Below are positions 1 to 8,174 of a DNA stretch of 64,000 bases, piece by piece. A program made the translations under genes and the position numbers. Every line of letters starts with the position of its first letter. The first letter of the stretch is position 1. Location of the stretch: contig NZ_CP102509.1 in assembly GCF_024611995.1 (NCBI RefSeq), positions 2,232,001-2,296,000 of the forward strand. Reading direction: 5' to 3'. The notes beneath the pieces were generated by a model, which made no database searches, was not told the origin of the DNA, and was given only the letters and a program-made list of their open reading frames with translations. Source of the stretch: Streptomyces sp. NBC_00162 (GTDB lineage Bacteria; Actinomycetota; Actinomycetes; Streptomycetales; Streptomycetaceae).

Positions 1-602
1 GACCGGATTCCGGGCACCAGGCCCGGTCCGGTGGCGTGTGGGAAGAGCGGGCTGTCGGCGGACTTCGCGGCCAGCAGCCGGTCGCGGGCGGCCGCAAGGG
101 GGTCTTCCACGTCCGCCGTGCCGCGTGCGGCGGTGAGGGCGGAGAGCACCCAGGCCGCCTCGACGGTGTACTGCGGCTTCCCGGGCACATCCAGCGCGGC
201 CACCCGGTCGAGGGCGTCGGCCAGCTTGGGGTGGCCGGTTTCGGCGGCGGCCCAGGCGATGAGCGCCGCGTCGCCGAGGTTCGTCACCGAGGGCAGCCGT
301 TCCACCAGCAGTCCGGCGAACTCCTCGGCGGTGCGCCCGCCGAACAGGACGCGCTGCCGGTCCTCGGGCAGGAACCGGGCCCCGAGTGCGGTGATGGCCG
401 CGTACCGGGTGCTGGTCCCGCGCTGCTCGAGGCCGCGGGCGCCGTCGGGTGAGGCCTTGCCCACCCGGGTGAACACGAACGTCTCGGCGCCCGGCAGGTA
501 CATCCCGGGCAGCCCCGCCTCGGCCAGCGCGAGCAGCCGTTCGGCGAGGGCGTGCAGCGGCACGTCCTCGCGGGCCAGTGCTCCTAATCGTGTGATGGTC
601 AT
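1..602 (-). CDS. Hypothetical protein, 3' end cut by window edge
   Basis: I do not recognise this family. Reading the minus strand from the ATG at 602 gives about 200 residues without a stop before the window edge, so the C-terminus is missing. The product is soluble and alanine/leucine-rich, with helical stretches such as TRYAAITALGA and AALIAWAAAETGHP that resemble helical-repeat or alpha/alpha-barrel proteins. No signal peptide or membrane segment is visible. A G-rich stretch precedes the ATG. Codon 6 is TTA (bases 585-587), a codon read by the bldA tRNA in Streptomyces, so translation may be developmentally limited. It lies 432 nt downstream of the hexapeptide acyltransferase on the same strand. 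That gene is normally part of sugar modification, but I cannot tie this protein to it. The reading frame is more certain than any role. Confidence 0.65.
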   Translation of the reverse strand, partial: MTITRLGALAREDVPLHALAERLLALAEAGLPGMYLPGAETFVFTRVGKASPDGARGLEQRGTSTRYAAITALGARFLPEDRQRVLFGGRTAEEFAGLLVERLPSVTNLGDAALIAWAAAETGHPKLADALDRVAALDVPGKPQYTVEAAWVLSALTAARGTADVEDPLAAARDRLLAAKSADSPLFPHATGPGLVPGIR

Positions 603-1034
603 CGGGTCCCCACCCCGACTCCCCGGGTGCTGCGCGCACCCCGTATGTCCGAGCTGTACGGCTCCAACACACCTACCCCCTCTGATCACTCCTCGGACGG
701 ACCTGGCGGTCGTCACTCCGCGGAGGGGGATTGCGCGTGACGGCGCCCGCGCCGACGGCACCCTTGCGCCGATGGCACGAGCCGTCCGACGGACGCCGAC
801 TGGACCCCCCAGCGATGCCTCGGACCGGAGCACGCGCGTGCGACGGCAGCGTTCGCGGGCGCGGTGAAGCCGCGCCGCGCGGCTCTGCCCGCGGTGCCCT
901 CGTCGTGTACAACCCCCCACTGATACAGGCCTGTTGCCTGCTCAGATCCCTTGTGCAGGGACACGGTATGCCCACGGATGTTCGTTGATTGTGGTTTTGA
1001 GGAAATGCCGTTGCGCTAAATTGCCGACATTCCG
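603..1034. other. Gap with no convincing gene (432 nt)
   Basis: This stretch separates two minus-strand genes. Short open frames exist on both strands (for example 713-964 minus and 731-988 plus), but they are arginine- and proline-rich, lack good ribosome sites and look like GC-rich noise. Bases 985-1034 are noticeably more A/T-rich, as expected just downstream of a stop codon. I see no tRNA, clear hairpin terminator or repeat. Confidence 0.5.
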
Positions 1035-1634
1035 TCAGGTGCGCTCGATGAGCGTGCCGTCCTTCTCCTCGTGCAGCGCGCCGGTGTCCGGGCATTCCCA
1101 TACGCCCGGCTCGTCCTCGCGCTCCACGAGGCGGACCCCCGCCCGGCCCACCCAGCCGATCCGCCGGGCCGGCACCCCCGCCACGAGCGCGAAGTCCGGT
1201 ACGTCCCGGGACACCACGGCCCCGGCCGCGACCAGCGCCCAGCGCCCGACACGCACCCCGGCCACGCACACCGAGTGGGCGCCCAGCGAGGCCCCCTCGC
1301 CCACCACGACCCCGGCGGCCTCCCAGTCCCCGCCCCGCTTCTGCCGGCCGTCGGGGTCGACCGCGCGCGGGTAGAAGTCATTGGTGAGTACGGCCGCGGG
1401 GCCGATGAACACCCCGTCGCCGAGCACGGCGGGCTCGTACACCAGCGCGTAGTTCTGGAGCTTGACGTGGTCCCCGATCCGCACGCCCGGCCCGACGTAC
1501 GCCCCGCGGCCCACGATGCACCCGCGGCCGAGCCGGGCCTCCTCCCGTATCTGTGCCAGATCCCAGACGGTGGTCCCCTCACCGAGCTCGGCCGTCTCGT
1601 CGACCTGGGAGGAGGGTTGAATGCGGACACTCAC
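1035..1634 (-). CDS. Left-handed beta-helix (hexapeptide) N-acetyltransferase, WbpD-like
   Basis: The 199-residue protein is built from imperfect hexapeptide repeats ([LIV]GxxxxV type), for example GEGTTVWDLAQIREEARLG and VGRGAYVGPGVRIGDHV, followed by a TNDFYPRA segment. These are typical of trimeric acetyl-CoA-dependent sugar N-acetyltransferases of the WbpD/UDP-2-acetamido-3-amino-glucuronate group. It would acetylate an amino group on a nucleotide-linked sugar in the cytoplasm, for a polysaccharide or glycoconjugate. The GTG start at 1634 is preceded by AAGGGG. A short hydrophilic C-terminal tail with a CPDTG stretch follows the helix. No sugar aminotransferase or dehydrogenase is present in the window, so the exact sugar is unknown. 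The fold is clear; the substrate is inferred. Confidence 0.8.
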   Translation of the reverse strand: MSVRIQPSSQVDETAELGEGTTVWDLAQIREEARLGRGCIVGRGAYVGPGVRIGDHVKLQNYALVYEPAVLGDGVFIGPAAVLTNDFYPRAVDPDGRQKRGGDWEAAGVVVGEGASLGAHSVCVAGVRVGRWALVAAGAVVSRDVPDFALVAGVPARRIGWVGRAGVRLVEREDEPGVWECPDTGALHEEKDGTLIERT

Positions 1635-1755
1635 GGAGCGGTCCCCTTACGGTTCGCGAGGTGTTCGGACGCACGCGCGTACGAACGCAGAGCATATGCG
1701 GCGGGGCACACTCGCCGTGGGGATCAACCGACTGTTCACGAAACGGACTTGGCGG

Positions 1756-2427
1756 TCACTCGTAGCGGTGGAGGAGGGACTCGCGCTCGCTCTGCAGGAT
1801 CTGCTCGATGGTCAGGCCCGGCAGGTTCAGGTGGGAGAGGGTGACCTCGGCGGAACTCGGGACGGCGTCCTCGGCGAGCCACTCCCCGGGCTTCCAGGCG
1901 CTGCTGCGCAGGAACGCCTTCGGGCAGTGCTGGTAGAGCTCCTCCACCTCCACCACGATCGCGCTGCGCGGCGGCTTGCCGACGGCGGTCAGCTGCTCCA
2001 GCAGGCGCGGGTCGGCGGAGACGCAGGCCCTGCCGTTCACGCGCAGGGTGGTCGCCCGGCCGGGGATGACGAAGATCAGGCCGGCCCGCCCCGTCTCCAC
2101 GATGTTGTGGCTGCTGTCGAGCCGCTTGTTGCCGGTGGCATCGGGAATGGCGAGGGTGAACTCGTCCAGGACGGACACGAATCCGGCCGGTCCGCCCCGG
2201 GGGGTCACGTCACAGTGGCCGCCGGCGCCCGCGCTGGCGATGAACACGAGCGACGATCTGCCGATCACGGCGCGTGCGACGTCGTGGATCCGGTCCACCG
2301 CCTTGCGGCGGACCAGTTCGCTGGGTTCCTCGTAGAGCTCGCGCAGCTGGGCCGTGGTCTGGACGGCGCTGGCGTTCAGGGCATCGAATATGCGGCCGTT
2401 CGGCGGCGTGGTGGTTGTCACGTCCAC
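1756..2427 (-). CDS. PPOX-type FMN-dependent flavoprotein (MSMEG_1061-like)
   Basis: The 223-residue protein has the pyridoxamine-5'-phosphate-oxidase split-barrel pattern. A helical N-terminus is followed by strands with SSLVFIASAGAGGHCDVTPRGG, then LDEFTLAIPDATGNKRLDS and AGLIFVIPGRATTLRVNGR, segments that contact FMN in the MSMEG_1061 subgroup. These enzymes usually reduce or bind flavin or F420-related substrates; no substrate can be named here. It is cytoplasmic, with no signal peptide. The GTG start at 2427 has only a distant G-rich stretch upstream, so a start a few codons in is possible. The gene lies 49 nt downstream of the membrane-protein operon on the same strand and could be read through from it. 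Confidence 0.8.
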   Translation of the reverse strand: MDVTTTTPPNGRIFDALNASAVQTTAQLRELYEEPSELVRRKAVDRIHDVARAVIGRSSLVFIASAGAGGHCDVTPRGGPAGFVSVLDEFTLAIPDATGNKRLDSSHNIVETGRAGLIFVIPGRATTLRVNGRACVSADPRLLEQLTAVGKPPRSAIVVEVEELYQHCPKAFLRSSAWKPGEWLAEDAVPSSAEVTLSHLNLPGLTIEQILQSERESLLHRYE

Positions 2428-2476
2428 GCAATCTATCCGACCCCCGGAGCCTCCCGCCGGGGGCGCGGCCGTGTCT

Positions 2477-3067
2477 CTAGCCGGGCACTTCGGGGGCCAC
2501 CGCTTCGGCGAAGTCGGCGGCGATGTCGCACACGTTCCGGTCCGGGCTCCCGGTGCCCTGCTGGGCCATGACGAGCGCCTTCCCGAACGACGTGGGCCAC
2601 AGGATCACGCAGCCCTTGGCGTTCCCGCTGACCATCGCGGACCGTACCCCGGGCACGGACGTGGGGGTCGGCTTCGGTTCCAGGGGGATGTCCCTGGAGT
2701 ACATGACCAGCAGCCGCACGGACTCCCGGTCCGAGGTCCAGCTGCACGCCCGCATCGGGATCTCATCCCTCCGGTCGGGGTCGGGCGAGTCCAGCTTCCA
2801 CTCGCCCGTCACGTCGCTGTCGACCGCGTCGCACGGGTCGGCCAGGACGCCGGTCGCGGCCGGCGGCGCGGGATCCGGCGCATCGCCGCCGCCACCGCCG
2901 TCGTGTACCAGCGCCCAGATCCCGGCCCCGGCCGCCGCGGCGAGCAGGGCCGCGGTGATCACCACGATCGACATGCGCCGGGTCCGCTCCCCCGGTGGCG
3001 GTCCGTCCGGGCCGGCCGGGCCGCCCGCCTCCACCCAGGCCTGACTGTCCTCGTCCCATGAGGTCAC
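2477..3067 (-). CDS. Single-pass membrane protein with DUF3558-like extracellular domain
   Basis: The 196-residue product has a short acidic and proline-rich cytoplasmic N-terminus with RTRR before the membrane. One transmembrane helix follows at about residues 33-55 (SIVVITAALLAAAAGAGIWA), then a glycine/proline spacer and an outer domain. That domain begins LADPCDAVD and contains CSW, GCVILWP and NVCDIAADF, giving four cysteines that probably form two disulfides. The DPC...C.W arrangement resembles the DUF3558 lipoprotein family of actinomycetes, but with a membrane anchor instead of a lipobox. I chose GTG 3067 because AGGGG lies about 8 nt before it, overlapping the stop of the upstream gene; GTG 3076 is an alternative. 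It is the third gene of an operon with the two glycine-motif proteins upstream. Function is unknown. Confidence 0.7.
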   Translation of the reverse strand: MTSWDEDSQAWVEAGGPAGPDGPPPGERTRRMSIVVITAALLAAAAGAGIWALVHDGGGGGDAPDPAPPAATGVLADPCDAVDSDVTGEWKLDSPDPDRRDEIPMRACSWTSDRESVRLLVMYSRDIPLEPKPTPTSVPGVRSAMVSGNAKGCVILWPTSFGKALVMAQQGTGSPDRNVCDIAADFAEAVAPEVPG

Positions 3068-3078
3068 GCCGACCACCC

Positions 3079-3612
3079 CTACCCGGTCAGAAGTTGTGTG
3101 ATCTGCTCCACGAGGGCCCCGGCCGAGGCGAGCCCGGCCGCGGCCGTCGCACCGACGTCGAGGCGCTCGCGCAGCCACTGCAGACGCTCGCGCCGCACCT
3201 GCCCCGTGGCGCCGATCTCCTCCTCGGCCCCGGCGAGCCCCGCGTCGACCTCGGAGGTCTCGTCGCTGGGGCTGAGCAGGCGCAGTTGCTCGCGCAGGGT
3301 GCCGAGGGCCGTCCGGAACTCGGCGGAGACGCCGATCAGTTCCTCGGAGGCGTCGAGGGCTCTGGCGCCGGAACCGGTGGCTGCGGCGCCTCCGGTCATG
3401 ACCCCGATGCCGATGCCGCCGGGGGCGGCCCGGGGCGTCGCGGACGGGGCGGGCGGTGGCTCCGGCCGGCCCGCGCGCCGTGAGCGGTCCTCGGCGGTGG
3501 CGCCCTCCCCGGCCGCCACCGCGCCGCCGGTCAGCACGCCGATGCTGATGCCCCCCTGCGCCGGGGCGACGGCGGGCTCTTCCTCCTGCTGTTCCCCGTG
3601 CCCCGCCGTCAC
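3079..3612 (-). CDS. Glycine-motif protein with helical C-terminus, unknown function
   Basis: The 177-residue protein carries two copies of one motif: GGISIGVLTGGAVAAGEGA at about residues 20-38 and GGIGIGVMTGGAAATGSGA at about 65-83. A proline-rich spacer separates them. The C-terminal 90 residues form two or three amphipathic helices (EFRTALGTLREQL, EEEIGATGQVRRERL) ending in a small hydrophobic helix (LASAGALVEQITQLL). A third copy of the motif closes the membrane protein encoded just upstream; the two genes overlap by ATGA, so they are translated together. Repeated short glycine/isoleucine motifs shared by adjacent genes recall homotypic-interaction or amyloid-signalling motifs (RHIM-like and BASS families). 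That is inference from pattern, not an assignment. There is no signal peptide. Confidence 0.75.
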   Translation of the reverse strand: MTAGHGEQQEEEPAVAPAQGGISIGVLTGGAVAAGEGATAEDRSRRAGRPEPPPAPSATPRAAPGGIGIGVMTGGAAATGSGARALDASEELIGVSAEFRTALGTLREQLRLLSPSDETSEVDAGLAGAEEEIGATGQVRRERLQWLRERLDVGATAAAGLASAGALVEQITQLLTG

Positions 3613-5288
3613 GACGATCCGCCCTTCTTCTTCGTCATCGTGTCCGTGTGCTTCGCCGAGGCCCGCTCGCCCGTGGCCACGGCCCCGCCGCTCATCGCCC
3701 CGATGAACACCCCGCCGCCGCTGACGCTGACGACGTACTGCTCAAAGTCGCCCGTCTCGTAGCCCTTCGTGCGCAGCGCGTCCTGCACCCCGCTCGCGAT
3801 GCGGTCCTGCAGCGTCCTCACGTACCGGCTGATGTCCATCTCCTGGAACAGGGAGATGTCCTTCACGCTGCCCAGTTCCCGCACCGAGGTGACCGGTCCG
3901 TCCGGGAGCGCGTGCTGCGGGAGGGTCAGCCAGGTGCGGAAGACGGAGAGGGCCGTGTGGATCAGCGAGAGCCCCGCGGCGATTCCCGCCGCCGGACTGG
4001 TGGCCAGGGCGACGAGGGCGTCCCGCAGCCCCCTGCCCTCGCCGCGCGCGGCGATCACGTCCACCGATTTGAACTCCGGCCGCACCGGGTTGAGTACGTG
4101 CGGTACGACCTCCAGCACCAGCATTCCGCCCTGGGTGTGCACGCGGACCAGGAGGGAGATCCCGACCTGTTCGTCCCACGCGCCGACCCGGACGCGCAGG
4201 AAGTGGCGGCGTCCTTCGCCGCCCTCGCCGACCGCGTCGTCGATGTGCTCCTGGATGCGGGCGGGCTCGTACCCGACTCGGCCCCGCGCCACCCCGACCG
4301 GCAGATAGACCACTTCGTCGATCTCGAGGAAGCGCAGCCGGTCGCGGCTGGTCTCCGCGGCCGCCGCGCGCAGGGCCTCCAGGCGCGGCTTGATGAGGTC
4401 GACGACCTCGCGTCCCGTGAGCAGGGAGGCCGCCGAGGCGGCGGACGACGAGGCGGGATCCGGCGGCTTGCTCAGGCCTCCCGGGGTCTTCCCCTTCAGC
4501 TCCGCGACGACCGACCACGGCTGGTACGGCTCGCCCGCGCCGACGAACGGCCGGAAGGGGTCGTAGATCGTCAGGTTCGCGTGCTGTTCGCGGTCGATGG
4601 CCGCGCCGATGCGCCGGTACTGAGGGGTGTCCGGAAGCATCTCGCGCGGCGTTCGGGCGTAGGCGCCGCGGCTCAGCTTGGTGCGCATGACCTGGACGAC
4701 GTGCGTCCGGTGCGCCCACACGGGCAGCACCATCAGGGCCGGGAACACCACCGCGGTCCAGACATCGGCGCCGTTGAACAGGGCGAAGACCACGGCCACC
4801 CAGTAGGCGAGGGTCACCGCGAACGGCACGACCGGCAGCACCGCCTTCAGCCGGCCCCGGGTGGCCTCCTTGAGCACCCCGCGGCCGAGGCCGAAGACGG
4901 CGCCCCTGCTCCCGCGCAGGGACCAGCACACGAAGCAGACCAGCCCGTAGGCCAGGAACCAGGGTGCGGGCAGCACCGATTGGGCGCCGACCCCGGCCAG
5001 CCCGAGACCGATGAAGACCGCCCAGAGGGCCAGCAGCCCGGCCGCGGTCTCCACCTCCAGGCGGCGTGCCCGCAGGGCGTGCGCGAGGACCGGCAGGGCG
5101 TCGATGCCGAGCGAGGGGGCGATCGGCCGCTCCTCGTGCTCGACCAGCTGCTCGATGACGCGGCGGCGGAATTCGCTGTCGAACCAGACGCCCGCGCACA
5201 GCAGCCGGGTGGCTTCACTGCGGATGTGCCGCGGTTCGGCGGCGTCCTCTGCTGCGGGTAAGCCGGAAGTCCGTCCAGGTGTGGACAT
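3609..5288 (-). CDS. Multi-pass membrane protein ending in a glycine-rich motif
   Basis: The 559-residue product has a soluble N-terminus with WFDSEFRRRVIEQLVEHE. About four hydrophobic helices lie between residues 75 and 220, including AGLLALWAVFIGLGLAGVGA and WFLAYGLVCFVCWSL. A long cytoplasmic-type domain follows, with a further hydrophobic stretch near residue 430 (SPAAGIAAGLSLIHTAL). The last 35 residues hold GGGVFIGAMSGGAVATGERA, closely matching two repeats in the next protein. ATG 5288 is preceded by GGGGG at 6 nt; a longer frame upstream lacks a ribosome site. Codon 10 is TTA (bases 5259-5261), suggesting bldA-dependent translation. I recognise no enzyme motif. A receptor or sensor partner of the downstream glycine-motif protein is one possible reading. 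Confidence 0.75.
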   Translation of the reverse strand: MSTPGRTSGLPAAEDAAEPRHIRSEATRLLCAGVWFDSEFRRRVIEQLVEHEERPIAPSLGIDALPVLAHALRARRLEVETAAGLLALWAVFIGLGLAGVGAQSVLPAPWFLAYGLVCFVCWSLRGSRGAVFGLGRGVLKEATRGRLKAVLPVVPFAVTLAYWVAVVFALFNGADVWTAVVFPALMVLPVWAHRTHVVQVMRTKLSRGAYARTPREMLPDTPQYRRIGAAIDREQHANLTIYDPFRPFVGAGEPYQPWSVVAELKGKTPGGLSKPPDPASSSAASAASLLTGREVVDLIKPRLEALRAAAAETSRDRLRFLEIDEVVYLPVGVARGRVGYEPARIQEHIDDAVGEGGEGRRHFLRVRVGAWDEQVGISLLVRVHTQGGMLVLEVVPHVLNPVRPEFKSVDVIAARGEGRGLRDALVALATSPAAGIAAGLSLIHTALSVFRTWLTLPQHALPDGPVTSVRELGSVKDISLFQEMDISRYVRTLQDRIASGVQDALRTKGYETGDFEQYVVSVSGGGVFIGAMSGGAVATGERASAKHTDTMTKKKGGSS

Positions 5289-5414
5289 GCATCCCCCGAT
5301 GCTCGAACTCCCTCTCGGTAAGGAGTGTCCGAGGGAGTCACGGATGAGCAGTATGGCGGCTGGTGCCCGTGATCGGAAGGGTGTCCGTGGCAACCGTTCC
5401 GGTGCGCGGCCCGG

Positions 5415-6425
5415 TCACAGGAGGCGTTCGGGGACCGAACCGGAAGGGACGGTACGGGTGTGGAGGCGGCCGTCCGGGGTGAGGAACTCGACGTCACCCT
5501 GGGCCTCGGGCGTGACCTCGCCGACGACGGCCGCGTGGCGGCCGTAGGGGTGGGCGCGCAGTGCGGTCAGGGCGGGGGCGGTGTGCTCGGGCGGGACGAA
5601 CAGGCACAGGCAGCCGGCGCAGGCCGCGTCCAGGGGGGCGAGGCCGCGGGCGGCGAGGGCCGGCCGCGCCTCGTACCGTACGGGCAGGGCGGCCTCCTCG
5701 ATGCGCAGGGTCAGGCCACGGGCGGCGGCGCACCGGCGCAGGACCTCCGCGAGGCCGCCCGCGGCCACCGTCCGGGCGTGGCGGACGTGCGGGCGCACCG
5801 TGCGCAGCAGGTCTCCCAGGGGGGCGCAGTCGCTGGGCACGTGGTGCTCGTACCCGAGGCCGTCGCGCAGGGAGACCAGGTGGGCGGCGTGGCTGCCCAG
5901 CGGCCCGGTCACCACGATGCGGTCGCCGGGCCGGACCGAGCCGAGCTCCATGGGCGGTCCGCTCGGCACGCCGAACGCGGTCGCGGTGACGAAGACCCGG
6001 TCGGCCTCGCCCGCGCGGACGACCTGGGTGTCGACGGCGGCGATGGTAACCCCGGCCTCGGCGGCCGCGCCGCGTACGGAGGCGGTCAGCCTGCGCACCA
6101 GGTCCAGGGGGAGCCCGGCCTCCAGCACGATGCCGAGGGCGAGGTGGCGGGCTTCGGCGCCGGTGGCGGCCAGTTCGTTGACGGCCCCGCAGACGGCGAC
6201 CCGGCCGATGTCCCCGTTGCCGAAGAAGGGCGGGTCGACGACATAGGTGCCGGACCGGACGACGAAGGCCTCGGCGGCGCCGGGGCCGCCGCCCGCGCCG
6301 GGTGAGGTGCCGGGTGAGCCGCCGGGTGACGTGCCGGGCTCCGGGACGAGGGCCTCCTCGATCAGGGCCCGGACCTCCGGTCCGAACCCGACCTGTGCCG
6401 TGTCCCACTCCTGTGTGTACGTCAC
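5415..6425 (-). CDS. HypE-like AIR-synthase-related protein
   Basis: The 336-residue protein matches the PurM/HypE fold. It has a VVDPPFFGNGDIGRVAVCG segment, VNELAATGAEARHLALGIVLE, AAVDTQVV, then VRPGDRIVVTGPLGSHAAHL and a C-terminal subdomain. In [NiFe]-hydrogenase maturation HypE forms a thiocyanate on its last residue, a cysteine in a PRxC tail. Here the chain ends VPERLL with no cysteine, and the N-terminal GSGG motif is not recognisable. No other hyp or hydrogenase gene is in the window. It may therefore be an ATP-binding paralogue with another role. An internal Pro/Gly-rich run near residue 30 (SPGGSPGTSPG) looks like a small repeat insertion. GTG 6425 is preceded by GGGGGAGG at good spacing. 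Confidence 0.75.
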   Translation of the reverse strand: MTYTQEWDTAQVGFGPEVRALIEEALVPEPGTSPGGSPGTSPGAGGGPGAAEAFVVRSGTYVVDPPFFGNGDIGRVAVCGAVNELAATGAEARHLALGIVLEAGLPLDLVRRLTASVRGAAAEAGVTIAAVDTQVVRAGEADRVFVTATAFGVPSGPPMELGSVRPGDRIVVTGPLGSHAAHLVSLRDGLGYEHHVPSDCAPLGDLLRTVRPHVRHARTVAAGGLAEVLRRCAAARGLTLRIEEAALPVRYEARPALAARGLAPLDAACAGCLCLFVPPEHTAPALTALRAHPYGRHAAVVGEVTPEAQGDVEFLTPDGRLHTRTVPSGSVPERLL

Positions 6426-6523
6426 GAGTGCCTCCCCCGAAGCCCGCGAGTCATGATCGTCCCATCATCCTGCGCGGACGGTCCCCCGCATACCCGTGTC
6501 GTGGCACGGCTGCTGATGAGGGG

Positions 6524-7912
6524 TCAGTAGGGGAGGTCCGGGCGGTCGTAGGAGCGGAGCAGGGCTACGGCCAGCGCCGTCGCCAGGGCCGGGAGGAGCG
6601 CGAAGCCGGCCAGCATGCCGAGTTCGGCCGCGGGGGTCTGTTCGGCGGCGCGGCCCGTGCCGGAGGACACGTAGCCGCAGAGCTGGAGGACCACTCCGTA
6701 CAGGAAGGGGCCGAGGGCTACGCCCAGGCCCTCGCCCGTGCTGAACAGGCCGGACAGGACGCCCGCCTGGCGCCGTTCGGTACGGGCCGCGTCCCGGGCG
6801 ATGCAGTCCGGCAGCATCGCGTAGAGGAAGAGCAGCTGGCCCGCGTGGCCGGTGCCGGCCAGCGCCATGGAGAGCAGCACCACCCCCTCGGGCAGCGCGG
6901 GCGCGGCGAGGAAGAGCAGGCAGCCGGCGGCGAACAGGGCCGAGGCGATCGGGTAGCCGTGGCGGCCGCGCAGCCGCGACCAGAGGGGCACGGTCAGCAG
7001 GTTGGGGGCGACGAAGGCGGCGACGAGGGCGCCGACGCCGGAGGAGTCGCGCAGTACGTGTGCGGCGAAGTACGGCGCGCCCGCCAGCAGGACGCCGGTC
7101 GCGACGGACTGGACGACCACGCACCGCAGCAGTGCCATGAAGGCCGGGTTGCCGCGGGCGGCGGCGAACTGGCGGCGCAGGCTCGACTCGGTTTCCATGA
7201 CGGGGGCGTCCCGGCGGGCGCCTGAGGTGCCCGCGAAGACCCAGACCGCCCCGAGGGCGATCACCGCCCCGCCGAAGATCCCCATCCACCGGTGCCCGGC
7301 GAGGCCGCCGCCCCCGGCGTCGATGAGGTCGGGTCCGGCGGCGCCGGTGACCAGTGCCGCCACGCCGATGACGGCGACCCGTCCGCCGACCAGGCGCATC
7401 CGGTCCTCGTGCCGGTCGGTGAGCTCGGCGGGCATGGCGACGTACGGCACCAGGAAGAAGGCGAACGCGGTCGCGGTGAGCAGGTACCCGGCCGCGGTGA
7501 GCCAGGCTCCGGCGGTGCCCGGCAGCAGCCCCGCGAAGGTCAGCGCGAAGGCCAGGGCCATCGCGAGCCCGCCGCACAGGACGTACGGGCGGCGCGAGCC
7601 CCAGCGGGTACGGGTGCGGTCGCTGGCCCGGCCGACCAGCGGGTTGAGGAAGGCGTCCCAGGCCTTGGGGACGAACACGATCGCGCCGGCCAGCGCGGCG
7701 CCCACGCCCAGGGTGTCCGTGAGGTACGGAAGCAGGAGCAGGCCCGGGAGGGTGGTGAACGTCCCGGTGACGAGCGATCCGGAGGCGTAGCCGACGCGGA
7801 GCCGACGCGGCAGCCCGGCCATGGGACCCGCCGGCCGCGCCGGCCCGGCGGTGTCCGGCAGAGCGGCGTCCGGCGGGGCGACCCGGGTTCGCCCGGACCC
7901 TGTGGTGGCCAT
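6524..7912 (-). CDS. MFS transporter, GPH/MelB-like
   Basis: The 462-residue protein has about 12 hydrophobic segments. It carries the glycoside-pentoside-hexuronide family signature around FLNPLVGRASDRTRTRWGSR, followed by RRPYVLCG, where an aspartate-rich first loop ends in a GxRRPY motif. A second Arg-rich loop (DCIARDAARTERRQAG) lies between helices 10 and 11. It would move a sugar-like or other polar molecule across the cell membrane with a cation; the substrate cannot be read. ATG 7912 is preceded by GGAAGGAAG, so the 47-residue upstream extension of the frame is rejected. It is transcribed away from the butyrolactone gene and may lie just outside the cluster, or act as its exporter. 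Confidence 0.8.
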   Translation of the reverse strand: MATTGSGRTRVAPPDAALPDTAGPARPAGPMAGLPRRLRVGYASGSLVTGTFTTLPGLLLLPYLTDTLGVGAALAGAIVFVPKAWDAFLNPLVGRASDRTRTRWGSRRPYVLCGGLAMALAFALTFAGLLPGTAGAWLTAAGYLLTATAFAFFLVPYVAMPAELTDRHEDRMRLVGGRVAVIGVAALVTGAAGPDLIDAGGGGLAGHRWMGIFGGAVIALGAVWVFAGTSGARRDAPVMETESSLRRQFAAARGNPAFMALLRCVVVQSVATGVLLAGAPYFAAHVLRDSSGVGALVAAFVAPNLLTVPLWSRLRGRHGYPIASALFAAGCLLFLAAPALPEGVVLLSMALAGTGHAGQLLFLYAMLPDCIARDAARTERRQAGVLSGLFSTGEGLGVALGPFLYGVVLQLCGYVSSGTGRAAEQTPAAELGMLAGFALLPALATALAVALLRSYDRPDLPY

Positions 7913-8174
7913 CGGGGGCTTCCTTCCGGGGAGCTGTGGAGGTCTGCGGTGGGAAGAAAAGGGCCCCGCCCGGGGGCCGGGGGGGACATCCCGGGGGGCG
8001 GGGCTCTCGTACCTCAGGGTCCGCCCTCCCCCTTGGACGTGACTAAAGCTCACGTACGCGGATCAGGGGCGACGGGCGACGGACGAGTTCCTGCCATGCA
8101 CTTTCCTGCCAACGGCGGCGGCTGGATGCCCGCTCGAGCGCCGCTCCACCATGACGCGAGAGAAGGAGAGGGAC
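7913..8174. promoter_or_regulatory. Divergent promoter region with inverted repeat
   Basis: This 262-nt gap lies between the MFS gene (minus) and the afsA-like operon (plus). It holds a perfect inverted repeat ACGTGA-N7-TCACGT at 8037-8055 and a long G/C hairpin (GCCCCGCC at 7963-7970 pairing with GGCGGGGC at 7997-8004). In butyrolactone systems the synthase promoter is often bound by a TetR-type receptor at a palindrome, so the 8037-8055 repeat is a reasonable operator candidate. It does not obviously match known ARE consensus sites, and I cannot place a confident -10/-35 pair. Confidence 0.4.

Noticed and set aside
673..1015. Small frames in the 603-1034 gap
   Set aside because: Arg/Pro-rich composition, no ribosome site and no recognisable fold.
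5415..6425. Hydrogenase maturation function
   Set aside because: Terminal cysteine and partner genes are absent.
7963..8004. G/C-rich hairpin as a terminator
   Set aside because: It lies between divergent genes where no transcript ends. It is more likely a by-product of composition or part of the regulatory region.
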